Positions 1 to 10,613 of a DNA stretch of 64,000 bases are shown here, piece by piece. A program made the position numbers and the translations under genes. How positions within the stretch are numbered: the stretch's first letter is position 1; each line of letters opens with the position of its first letter. The notes under the pieces were generated by a model that did no database searches, was not told where the DNA came from, and saw only the letters and a list, made by a program, of their open reading frames with translations. The DNA is from Theobroma cacao (taxonomy: Eukaryota > Streptophyta > Magnoliopsida > Malvales > Malvaceae), in NCBI RefSeq assembly GCF_000208745.1, contig NC_030852.1:25722268-25786267 (forward strand), given 5' to 3'.

Positions 1-2189
1 TCGGGGAAATTCCACCAAAATATGGCCAGCTAAGTCAGCTTCAGCACATTGATGTCTCATTCAATATGCTAAGTGGCACACCTCCAGCTGAACTTTTCTC
101 ATTGCCAAACATCATTTACTTGAATGTGGCATCAAATACGTTAAGCGGGTCCCTTTCAGACAACCGAAGCTGTGGCAGCAACCTGAAGTTTGTTGATATA
201 TCGAACAACAGGCTAATGGGAAGCTTGCCTTCTTGTTTGCACTCTGAATCACGCAATAGAGTTGTTAAGCTCAGTGGCAATTGTTTATCCGTCGATGGAC
301 GTCATCAGCACCCAGAGTCCTATTGCAGAGACCTAGAAGTTAATATGTACAGGGCCAACGCTGGTGCCAAGGGCATAGGAGTATTAGTTAGTCTCATTGT
401 AGGAATAGCTGTTGTTATAGTGCTTCTGGCTATTGGCTTTCTCATTGTGTGTAGAAGATACTGCCCTCGAGGTATATCGGAGCAGCATTTGCTGCATAAA
501 TCAGTACAAGACAACTCAACAGCAGGGTTCTCATCTGGGATCCTAACCAATGCAAGTAGGTTATTCACTAACCAGAAAATGGCTTAACTTTTCACTCGGA
601 AATAGTTTTCTGTGAGAAAATTTTGATGAATATATATGGTGCTCATATTTCTTTTCCCCTTTGATTCTTCAGGGTATATATCTGAAGCTGCAAAGTTGGG
701 CACACAAGGCCTCCCAGCTTGTCGGTCATTCACTTTGGAAGAGCTAAAGGAAGCTACAAACAACTTTGATGACTCTGCTTTTCTGGGTGAAGGTTCATAT
801 GGAAAGGTAAAAATCCTTGCAATATATAAATTTCCATTAAAGCAATAACCCTTGTTCAGCTATTCCTCACTGCATTTCCCTGCATTGTGTTCCCAGCTTT
901 TCAAAGGAAGACTGGAGAGTGGAACCCAAGTTGCTATAAGGTGCCTGCCTACATCAAAGAAATACTGGATTCGAAATCTCAAACTCAGGTTGGATATACT
1001 TGCAAAGATTCGCCACCCGCACTTGGTTTGCATTTTGGGGCACTGCATTGAAGTTGGACAAGATGACGGCAGCGTTAACAGAGTCTTCCTTGTATATGAA
1101 TACATTCCAAATGGGAATTTTCGTTCTCATCTTTCTGGTATAACCTTGGACTCCAATTTTCTACATTCGATTGTTTTATTATACCATAATGCATATTGAT
1201 TACGCCTTACATTCTTTCTAGAAGAGAATTGCTCTGGAGGGGTTCTCAATTGGTCAGAACGATTAGCAGTTTTAATTGGAATTTGCAAGGCCGTGCACTT
1301 CTTGCATACTGGAGTTATGCCCGGTTTCTTTCACAACCGATTGAAGACCAATAACATCTTGCTCAACGAGCATAGAATGGCAAAACTGGGTGATTACGGG
1401 CTGTCGATCATCTCTGAAGAAAACGGCAATTATGGGGTAAGGGTCCTCATTATGCTAATCAAAGGTTAGCTTTGAACTAGAACTCTTGTTTCAATTGATT
1501 ACAAACTTACAACCATATTCTCGAATTGCAGGCAAAAGGAGAGGACCCTAAATCATGGTAAGTACTACTTTTATTTCATCTGCTTATGTTCACGTTAAAT
1601 TTTGCTTTTAATGTCAGTTCAGCATATTAGCAGTTTTGAGCATAGAAATTTACCCTTTGAACAAAATTTTCCAGGCAAATGACAAGATTAGAGGATGATA
1701 TTTATAGCTTTGGACTCATTTTGCTGGAGTCAATGATAGGGCCTTCGATGGCTGCTAAAAAAGAGGCGACTCTACGAGATGAATTGGTATGCGCCGAAAC
1801 TCTGAGTACTCTTAGAACTACTACATTTCACATTTCCAGCATTGCGCAGCAGAGAGAAGGCTATGCATATAATCATGTCCTGCAACCTATGTTTTACATT
1901 TTCTTTCAATTGAGGTTGTTGATTTATCACAAAATCTCTGAAATTATATACGCTGTCATTTTAGCAGGAATTGTTACGCAACCAGGATGGGCGGGCAAGG
2001 ATCATGAACCCAGTTGTTTCAGCTACTTGCTCGCAAGAATCTATATCAATCATGATTTCCATTACAAATAAGTGCATTTGTCCAGAATTATGGAGCCGTC
2101 CATCTTTCGAGGACATCCTTTGGAATTTGCAATATGCAGCACAAGTCCAGGCGAATGCAGATGCTGAACAAAGGTTCGGCCGTGTATAG
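1..2189 (+). CDS. LRR receptor-like pseudokinase, 3' part (At3g03770 type)
   Basis: Partial gene, cut by the left window edge. My exons are 1-555, 673-806, 897-1137, 1222-1436, 1532-1557, 1675-1786 and 1968-2189, about 500 residues, with all phases closing and a TAG stop at 2187-2189. The order is leucine-rich repeats (GEIPPKYGQLSQLQHID, then FVDISNNRLMGSLPSCL), a membrane span (about positions 378-450 of the DNA, GVLVSLIVGIAVVIVLLAIG), a basic stop-transfer stretch, and a kinase-like domain. The glycine loop is present (GEGSYGK), but the ATP-binding lysine is arginine (VAIRCL), the catalytic HRD is HNR (HNRLKTNNIL) and DFG is DYG. It therefore belongs to the probable inactive LRR-VI receptor kinases of the plasma membrane, which signal, if at all, as scaffolds. 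The exon 1 donor at 556 was chosen over one at 560 because only it keeps the frame into ARYISEAAK. Family assignment is strong; ligand and partner are unknown. Confidence 0.9.
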
Positions 2190-2633
2190 CTCTTTACATG
2201 TGGAGCAAGTTTGTAATTATTCTATATTTTGTTTAGAATTGTAACAAAAGAAATTTTATTTGGAATGTCTAGCTAAGCTAACCATGTCAAAAGCAAGCAA
2301 GTAGCGTATTTCAGGCAAGTGCTCAAGAGTATAAATTGGCAGGAGAAGGGAAAAACAACGGGTGAATGAAACCAAAGAGAATAGTGCCTGAGAGGGTATG
2401 GGGAGGTAAAAATTTGAAGAGGTTCCCCTCTGCTGAATTGCCAGAAACTATATAACAAAATTGCAATGCCGAAGTAGCTTATCCTACGGCAACAAGAAAG
2501 CTGGGAAACATATATACTAGTAAAAAATCTCCACCTTGCACTTGCCATTAGACTTTCGACCCATCAGAGACTAAAATTGATATTTACAGTAAAGGCAAAA
2601 GCTGATTCTTTACCGGCAGACGGCAGCAAGAGT
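2190..2633. other. Convergent intergenic spacer
   Basis: This 444-base stretch lies between the stop codons of the receptor pseudokinase and the adenylate kinase-like gene, which converge here. It must hold both 3' untranslated regions. I see no supported gene; the 91-residue minus-strand open frame has no recognisable motif and no splice context. Confidence 0.6.
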
Positions 2634-4646
2634 TTAGGGCAAAATCGAGCCTACAGTCAGTTTCTGTGAATGAGTAGCAGCATTCGTATGTTGTAGATGC
2701 AATGCAGTCAAAAGTCCTCGCCAAGTCTCCACATGTGCGCTGCCAACTTGAAAGTCAAGAAGCTTTTTCTGCTTCTTGTAATAATCTTCAAGTGGCTTAC
2801 TCTAAAAAAGGCCAAAGACATTATTCATTGGAAACTCATGCCTTTTCGCTTATGTCATATGAATTCTCAATAATGTTGATTTAACCACCCTAATTATAAG
2901 AACTGTACATGCAAAAACTTTTAGGAAATATATCAGGATTCAAGAAAGCTCATTGGAGTCCTGAGAATATCAACTTTTCTGCAAAGTACAATAAGTGAAG
3001 AATAAAAAGGTTACATGTTAACAAAAGTGATTGATTGTTTAAACCACCATGGGATTTAATAATTGATCCTTTTTCCTTTTTCTGATAACCAATAATTAAC
3101 CAAAGACTGATTGATTTAGAGATATATGTCACATAGAGCTAAATCATTCAGCTTCCCTTTCTTACACAGGTTTTAGGTTTATAGGGCTTCTTCAATCATG
3201 CAAAAATTTCTCAAAAAGTAGATTAAGAGATCCTGGTAGAGGGTAATAATGGAAACAAGTTAATTCAAACAGTGGCGATTGGATAATCAGGACCATTTAA
3301 AATAATGACCAAAGACCAAAACCTTTTTCTATTTTGTTTTCTTGCCCTTTTTTTCAATTTCTTTTTCTTCTTTCTTTCCCTTTTGTGCCTTAGAATCAAT
3401 ATATCATAAAGACAACTTAAGCTAATGGAGCACAATAGAAACAACTTAATCAATATATCCCTTTTGTACCAAAATTATAAAACAGTAACTTGGATGCAAG
3501 AGATGTGAGAGCTAAAGACTACCTGTTTGGTATAGTCTTGGAGTCTTTCCTTCCAAGAAGCTTCTGCAATAGCAATGAAGGAAATTAGGTCTTGCTGTGC
3601 TGTAAGGGCATATCAAATGTTGAAGTACGATAGTCAAAAGAACTCACCCCCTTGAGTGTTCGTCACCAAGTCTTCTGTGCATAAGAAATTCACAACAAGA
3701 TCAATCTCAGCAAGTTGGTCCAGAATCTCCTACAGTTAGATATAAAACTTTGAGCAGATTCATATCATATAATGCAACAAAAAGAACTAACATTGATAAT
3801 TACATAATCTCTTTGGACATGAAGTTAGACGTTAATGAGTTGTTTTAGCAGTAAAAGACTTACAGCCTGAGTCCGTGATCGAGGAATTCCATCCAGAATA
3901 AAACCAGTTTCACCTCTGTAATGGCCATCTTCCAACCTCTTTGACAACAGTCCCAAGATTATATCCTCCTGGACAAGCTCACCATGATTAACTGCATTCG
4001 CAATCTATAACAATCACAAATATAATGCAAAAAAGAGGATGAGTGACTTATCCAATCGTGTAAAAATGATCAATCAAACGCGAAGCTGTACATACTGTTC
4101 AATTAACCATTGAGATAATCATTCTTTGATTCTTGTCTTTAATAGAGAAGAAAAATTACTTCTGAAGAGCAATTTAAATAAATTACAAGAATAAAACAAA
4201 AAAATAATTTCAAGAAACAAAGAAAATATGAATAAGGGGATAAAAGAATGAAAAGAAGAGGGAGAGACCTGTTTGTAAAGAATAGAGTGAGGGCTGAGTT
4301 CTTGACGAACAAGGCTCGCCATTGAAATGTGGGGAACTTTTAGAAGTTTAGACAGCCTCTCCGCGTACACGTGCTTCTTGGCGCGTGGGTTTCCGACGAA
4401 CGCCCACTGCACTCCTCTTAAAGGGACGGAGCCTTCGGTGTCAGCCATTGGAGTCGACCGAACAAGCTGATGGCGGCGAGGCTCCTGTGATGGCCCGTAG
4501 TAGTAGCAATAGTCGGGGTCAAGTAGCGGTTCGGCAGCTCCATGGAATTCCCTTACGGTGATCTGAAGAAGTCGATAGAGCGGCGGCGCCGCCACCGTTA
4601 CGACTGCGGCGGAGCTGGTGCTTAGGCGGCTGAGCGTAGTGATCAT
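2634..4646 (-). CDS. Probable adenylate kinase 7-like, mitochondrial
   Basis: Five exons on the minus strand (4646-4269, 4004-3864, 3729-3648, 3563-3523, 2801-2634) give 269 residues, close to the length of the plant adenylate kinase 7 group. The first 60 or so residues are rich in S, T, R and A and look like a mitochondrial presequence. The NMP-binding part is recognisable (HISMASLVRQELS, and GFILDGIPRSRTQA at about residues 160-173). The P-loop, normally GxPGxGKGT, reads GNPRAKKHVYAE (residues 85-96), and the LID segment with its arginines seems to be missing: DLVVNFLCTED runs almost at once into GEASWKERLQDY. Canonical adenylate kinases convert ATP plus AMP to two ADP; from these changes I infer weak or no such activity here. 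The last intron (2802-3522) is the longest. The start is the first ATG in frame with the presequence. Orthologue group confidence is high, activity low. Confidence 0.87.
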
Positions 4647-5719
4647 GGCATGGCAGAGGGAGACGGAGGGCTCAAACCGATGAACAAAATGTACAGTTCA
4701 GTTTAGCGAGTGAACTTTTCTCCCCGCACTACATAGGTTGGAGGCAAGATTTGTCTGCCACGTCACGTTCTTCCTAAGGGGCCCCCGCGCTTAAGGATAT
4801 TTTTATGAGAAAATTCTGAAATTCAGTAGTTTCTATAAATTAATATCTTGAATTATAAAAACTTATTAATCAATCAAGATATTATTTATATATTAATTAA
4901 TAAAAAATTAATTTATTAAAACATTTTTATTTTTTAATACTAAACTTAATATATGAATTATGTATTGTGATTATACAAATATTATCTAAAAATTAAATTA
5001 CGAATTATCATTATTTATTACCAGTAAATTATTAAAAATGATAAAAAAATAAAACTAAGGAAAATAATTTTATATTGGAACTTGTTTAGTACAAAGATGC
5101 ACTGAAAATAATAATCACATTATATAATTTTTTCTTACAATACGAGAATACTATATCAAAATTTTTTAATGTATTAAAAAACATTAAAGATAGATCTAAA
5201 GAGAAAAAAAATAACTAATATTGAAATCATAGTTTACTAAAATTTTTTAATTGAGTCATGTATATATATAATTTTTATATATAAAAAAATTATTAATTTA
5301 TATATAAAGTAAGATTTATATATTTTTTAAATATATTATTTTATAAATTTAATAAATTATTAATTTATCATGTTAATCTCAAATTGAGATCAATCACAAA
5401 TATTATTTAATAAAAATTATTAATTTATAAAAATTTTACTGTACATGAATCTCCCCTTTCAAGACAATATTGAAAATAATACACCGTTGAACTCGAGAAG
5501 CAGCCACTAAATTTGAGGGCGTGACATGTTAAAACAAAACAAGATAAAACGGTAAGTAAACAAATAGAAAAAGGAAGAGCAAGGAACATGGACCAGAGAT
5601 CTCAAAGAAACCTTAAAACATATGATCAAAGCTAATCAGTTGATAATATTATTATAAACTTAAGCCTTGAAATTCCATAGGTTGCTACAGAAAAAAAAAA
5701 CAAAAAGAAAAAGAAGAGC
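4647..5719. other. AT-rich spacer upstream of adenylate kinase-like gene
   Basis: The first 130 bases next to the start codon are mixed in composition and include the ACGT-containing stretch CCACGTCACG near 4757, a plausible promoter part. From about 4800 to 5450 the sequence is very AT-rich, with many short poly-A and poly-T runs and no coding frame. The 3' end of the argininosuccinate synthase transcript must lie at 5600-5719. I see no gene or clear transposon in it. Confidence 0.55.
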
Positions 5720-8700
5720 TCAGATGCCCTTCTCAAGCATTGCCCTGACCCTTATCGGAAGACCATACAGCCTTATAAACCCAGCAGCATCAGCTTGATC
5801 ATATATCTGTCCACTCTCAAAGGAGGAGATATCCTGCCTGTACAAGCTATGGGGACTGGTCCGACCTGTTACAGAAACAGATCCTTTGTATAGTTTCAGA
5901 GTGACAGAACCGGTGGTTGTTTCAGTAATCTTCTCCATAAATGCATCCATGGACTCACGAAGTGGGTCAAACCACCTTCCAGCATAAACTAGCTCAGCAT
6001 ACTTGAGGGCAAGTGAATCTTTAACTTGAATGGTTTCCCGGTCAAGTGTTAGAGACTCCAGCTCACGAACAGCATTGAATAGAATGGTACCACCAGGAGT
6101 TTCATAGACTCCACGACTTTTCATACCAACAAGCCGGTTTTCAACCATGTCAATACGACCAACTCCATGTCTCCCGCCAATCTCATTGAGTTCAGCAAGA
6201 AGAGAAGCCGGTGAAAGATTCTTTCCATTAACTGAAACAGGGATACCAGAAACAATTCCAATTTCCACATATCTGCAGGAATTGCTTGCATTAAAAAGTT
6301 GTTAATTGGCATATAAAACACAAGAAAATCATTAAGTGGTAGGTAAACATACTCAGGTTGATCAGGTGCATCTTCTGGGTCAACACTCATCATGTACATA
6401 TCTTTCTTTGGTTCATTGGCTGGGTCCTCCAAGATATCTCCCTTCAATGCCAAGATATATTAATGTGAGAGAGAGGCAAACAAAAAAATGCTTAAGTAAA
6501 GAAAGGGACTTATACAAAAGATTGAAGCACCTACAAGAAAACAAAGCAGTGATACTTACCTCATGGCTTAAGTGCCATAAGTTCCTGTCTCTGCTGTAAA
6601 TTGATTTCTTCGTCACTGGAACAGGAACATTATGCTTCTTAGCATATTCAATAGCATCTTCTCTCCCTGTAATATCCCATTCTCTCCAAGGAGCCACAAC
6701 ATTTAATTCAGGATTCAGAGCAAAGAATGTAAGCTCAAAGCGAACCTGGAGGAGCAAATACACTGTGAATTTATGCTTGAAGAAATACATAATTAAAAGA
6801 TTAATTATACAAGTCAACTTGTGTTCGATTAAATAGAAGGGTTATAATACTAAATCTTGGTTGAGTGGCATGCCTGATCATTTCCTTTCCCCGTACATCC
6901 ATGAGAAACAGCATCTGCCCCAACCTCTCTGGCAACATCCACCATGGCCTGTTATAATGAGTACACTATTACAAGAGGTAAGAAAAAAATCAAAGACAAC
7001 AGAGCTAACATAAAAGGAAAATGCAATTAAAAATAAAGATATTGCAAAAGAACAAAGTATTGAGCACATAGAATCTTCTATTAAACAGGAATCATGCATC
7101 ACAAATCATTATACCATACGAATTTAGTGAACGAAAGAAGGGATTGAAGTGGCTAACACCTATTCCATTCCCTCAAATAACAAATCTTTTTCGGATTCAA
7201 AAGTAACAAGGTAAAATAAGAATTCTGAAGAAAGCAAATACAGTAAAATGATACTGAGGTAGTGTGCTATGTAGGCTTCAATAAGAAATTTATTGAGTTA
7301 TGCTTGACACGATGTAGAAATAAGAGCACCTAACAAATTCCAAAATACATAGTAACCTTTGCAATAACAGGCCGGGCCATTGAGGTCCCTAACAAGTATT
7401 TCCTTTCATAAATGGCGCCAGCTCGCAAGCAAGGAAATATGTAGTCTCTCACAAATTCCTCCTTTAAGTCCTTCACTACTAACTGGCAAGCCCCGCTTGC
7501 CTTGGCCTTTTCTTCCAAACCGTCCAATTCCTTTATGCCCTGCAAAATTTTGAAATGGGGTATAACGTATGCACATAATCAAATGGTATTATAAACTTAA
7601 ACCATATTATACAAGAACATAAAGTTACTATCACTTACTTGGCCAACATCGGCTGTGAAGCAAACAACCTCACAACCATAATTCTCCCTGCAAAAGAAAA
7701 TTACTTAAATCAGAGAAATAAATCATATAATTATCATTAAACCAAAAAAAAAAGCATGTTCAAAAAGGATCAAGAAAAACTAAAAGTAAAAAAGTCAATT
7801 ATAGTTTAACCATCATCTGCATAGAACAGAGCTACTCATTCAAAATTAGATGCTTCAAGAATTATGACAGAAGGCTGCTAACATTATCATATTATATATA
7901 ACATAAATCAGTAGAAATACCTTAGCCATGGCACAATCACAGAAGTGTCTAAGCCACCACTATAGGCTAAAACAACTTTGTTTAATTTGCCTCGCAGCCC
8001 TCCAGCCTTTGTAGCTGTGGAAACTTCCATCTCTCTGTCACTGGATAAAACGGCTCTTATACCTGCAAGTTTGCAATGAAAATGAAGATGTTTGTATCTC
8101 TAATTGAAACAGCAAAAGGTTAAAACTAAAATAGAATGGTAAAAGACAGCTCAGAAGATGCCTATCAGAAATGTGTTACCAAGCAGATATGCAAAATGAA
8201 TCATGCAACAACAGCGTTCTTATTGAGAAAACAAAATGGAAGAAATTCTTTTACAGTTATCTGCTTGCTGTCTCTATTTACTTGTGGTAAAGTTAAATCA
8301 AGTAATGTAAACAATAAAATAAAATTCATATTAGAATTGGCAAAACTATGGCAACGAAGTAAATGAGAGCCATAATAACTGCCATAGCAATTGCTATTGG
8401 AAAAAAATAACTGCCATAGCACTCTGTAACTGTCATATTAATAATAATTTACCATATAATTTTTAAACACTTATTACACTAAAGGTAACTTTTCCAATAC
8501 AGGAGTGAAAAGGAAGTCCATGGTTGTTATGTGCAATAAGTGTATTCTGTGATTTTAAGACATGGCATGTTTTTATAAAGGAACATAAGGAACTCCACTA
8601 AGCATCCAGGCCTTTTTGATACAACCACAGCCACCAAAGGACCTTACTACCTTGGCTAGCAGGCGTCTCACATAGGCAGTGTCCTGGAAATTAGCTTTCA

Positions 8701-9595
8701 ATGATTTCACTTTTGATAGATCCCATTTGATCAATGATCTTGACAAAAGCCAATATACTTCTAGTTATCCATTTTCTCCTTTCCCATTGAATTAGTATTA
8801 GTTTTAACTAAGAAAAGTACTTCTTCAGGTAACTCAAAGGTTTTCCACCACTAAAACCCTTTCTTTTTCCAAATATTTGAAATATGTTTCCTGAGGATAT
8901 AGGACAAACAAAACAAGCAGAAGCAACATACACAACCAAAAAAGAAGAAAAGGGTAATGCCTATATTACTGAAAATGTCAAATAACCGAGCAATGTTTGC
9001 CCTCACCTCGATTACTAGCAGCTAGAGTAACAGAACCATTGTTGCTTAGAATTGCACGGCCATGGAGTGCACTTGCCCTTCCACTTACCTGTCAATAAAA
9101 ATTAAAAAACACATATGGAATGAAAATAGCTTTAAAAATGATAAATTTATAAAATCATTAGTAAAAATACCTCTAGGAAAGAAGACAACTTTCGAGAGCA
9201 AGACAAGCTATCAGAAAAGAGCGATGTGTCTGCAAATAGAATTAAAATAGCACATTAGCCCAGAATATTATTCAAAAAAAGAAAACAATGCAATTATAAA
9301 ACATTTCCAAAAAAAAAAACTTAAAATGCATCTGCAATGTTTTTGTTTTTTCAAAGAAAAAAACAAACTTTATACATCAGTTCCCTCCCCCATTTTTTTC
9401 GGTTGCTATCCAAAGAAATCGAACCGCAACAGAGCAGATAATTAATTGGGACAAAATTGGGCAAAAATGAAGCGATAACCAGAGAGTGCAATGCAGGAAA
9501 TTAAGAAGAGAAAAAGAGAAACGTTTACTTCTTCTGGGCCCGTAACAGGCCAGGTTAATCGACGAATTTGGCGATAAGGCCTTAAGCTGAGCCAT
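5720..9595 (-). CDS. Argininosuccinate synthase, chloroplastic
   Basis: Ten coding exons (9595-9529, 9229-9171, 9088-9007, 8062-7921, 7687-7639, 7539-7357, 6948-6874, 6745-6560, 6441-6353, 6272-5720) give 494 residues, the usual plant length. The enzyme joins citrulline and aspartate with ATP to make argininosuccinate, the penultimate step of arginine synthesis, in the plastid. A Ser/Arg-rich transit peptide of about 75-90 residues comes first, then the PP-loop ATP site [10 protein letters not shown] (residues 102-111), then the conserved [33 protein letters not shown] and GVYETPGGT blocks. I start at the inner ATG (MAQLKAL); an in-frame ATG 11 codons upstream, at 9628, is also possible. The intron after exon 7 begins with GC (CAG|GCATGC) and the protein family requires it. 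A G-box lies upstream. Assignment is very secure. Confidence 0.96.
6746..6873 (-). other. GC-AG intron in argininosuccinate synthase
   Basis: Read on the minus strand, exon 7 ends in CAG and the intron starts GCATGC and ends CTCCAG. No GT donor nearby restores the conserved GNDQVRFEL junction, so the GC donor is the simplest reading. Confidence 0.8.
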
Positions 9596-9642
9596 TTCTT
9601 CCCGCTGATTTTGAGCGGACGCAGACAAACAAACGGAGTGAC

Positions 9643-9743
9643 GCTAGGGTTTTAGGCTTTAGAACCAGTTGCGTTTCCTTAACGGGTGTCACTCGTGTCA
9701 GAAAAAAAGAAAGCAGCCGCGCCCGCCGAAGGCCCCACACGTG
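9643..9743 (-). promoter_or_regulatory. Promoter-proximal motifs of argininosuccinate synthase
   Basis: A palindromic G-box (CACGTG at 9738-9743, inside CCCACACGTGGG) lies about 145 bases upstream of the start codon. A telo-box-like AAACCCTA on the minus strand lies near 9643-9652. G-boxes bind bZIP and bHLH factors, and telo-boxes are common in promoters of plant genes active in growing cells. Function here is inferred from motif and position only. Confidence 0.45.
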
Positions 9744-10613
9744 GGCCTACATCTTTTTACGGTGGAATTTTAAATCCTGACTGCTGGGGGTTTCATCTCC
9801 TGCGGTTACAATATTGTTTCTTTAGAACTTTAGCCGTCGGATTGTTGGTCCTATGATAATTGACGCCTGATTAGGTGGCCTTTTGTGTTTTTTGTAGTTT
9901 ATATGTCAAGTGACATCAATTCAAAGTTGACAAAATTACTTAAAAATCAAAATAAATTATAAGATATTAAATTAAAGACAAAACTTTACCCATGGGCCTA
10001 ATGGGCAACATTGTCATGAACTGCTACGCGAAACAAATGGACATTTCACATAATTATATTAGCAGAAGGAGAATCAATTCTTCTGCAAGTATAGTCTCTG
10101 GTGAAGGGGATGTTCAACTCATGTGTAGAAGCTCAGATTCAGAATGTTCCATAAATTACAGCCACAAACCCTGCTTTCAATGTATATAATAAGAACGATA
10201 AGTCCAATTCTCTACTTGGTCCCAATGAGGCCCCCCAGCCTGGAGCTTTTTCTCTAACCATGCCCCCAGTTTTATAGTGCAAAACACAAACCTTGTACCA
10301 CCACATTAAAGCAACTGTACTCCTAAACAAATTAAGGAATAAAAGAAGAAAAACAATTTTAGACTTGACATTAAACAATGCAGGTTTATCTTTTGCACGA
10401 CTGTTGCCTGATTAGCAGTTTCCTTTGTTTGTGTACAAAAGGGGAGGTTCAGCTCAGGAGGAAAGAAGCAACAAGGATAACATATCAGCAGAAGTAAAAT
10501 ACATTTAAGTAACTTAATAACAATAGTAATATCTTATCATGCCCTGTCGAGAAAAAAAAATGGATGAAAGAAAGTTCCAAAATTTAACATCATCATTATT
10601 TTAAAGGGATATG
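9744..10613. other. Spacer between argininosuccinate synthase and RID3-like gene
   Basis: Both flanking genes are on the minus strand, so this holds the distal promoter of the synthase and the 3' untranslated region of the RID3-like gene, probably up to about 10150. A 65-residue plus-strand frame at 9992-10189 has no domain or homology I recognise. Nothing else is supported. Confidence 0.5.

Noticed and set aside
2273..2548. 91-residue minus-strand frame
   Set aside because: It lies in the shared 3' regions of two converging genes, has no domain, and reads as low-quality hydrophobic text.
9992..10189. 65-residue plus-strand frame
   Set aside because: No motif, no promoter, and antisense to the probable 3' end of the RID3-like transcript.
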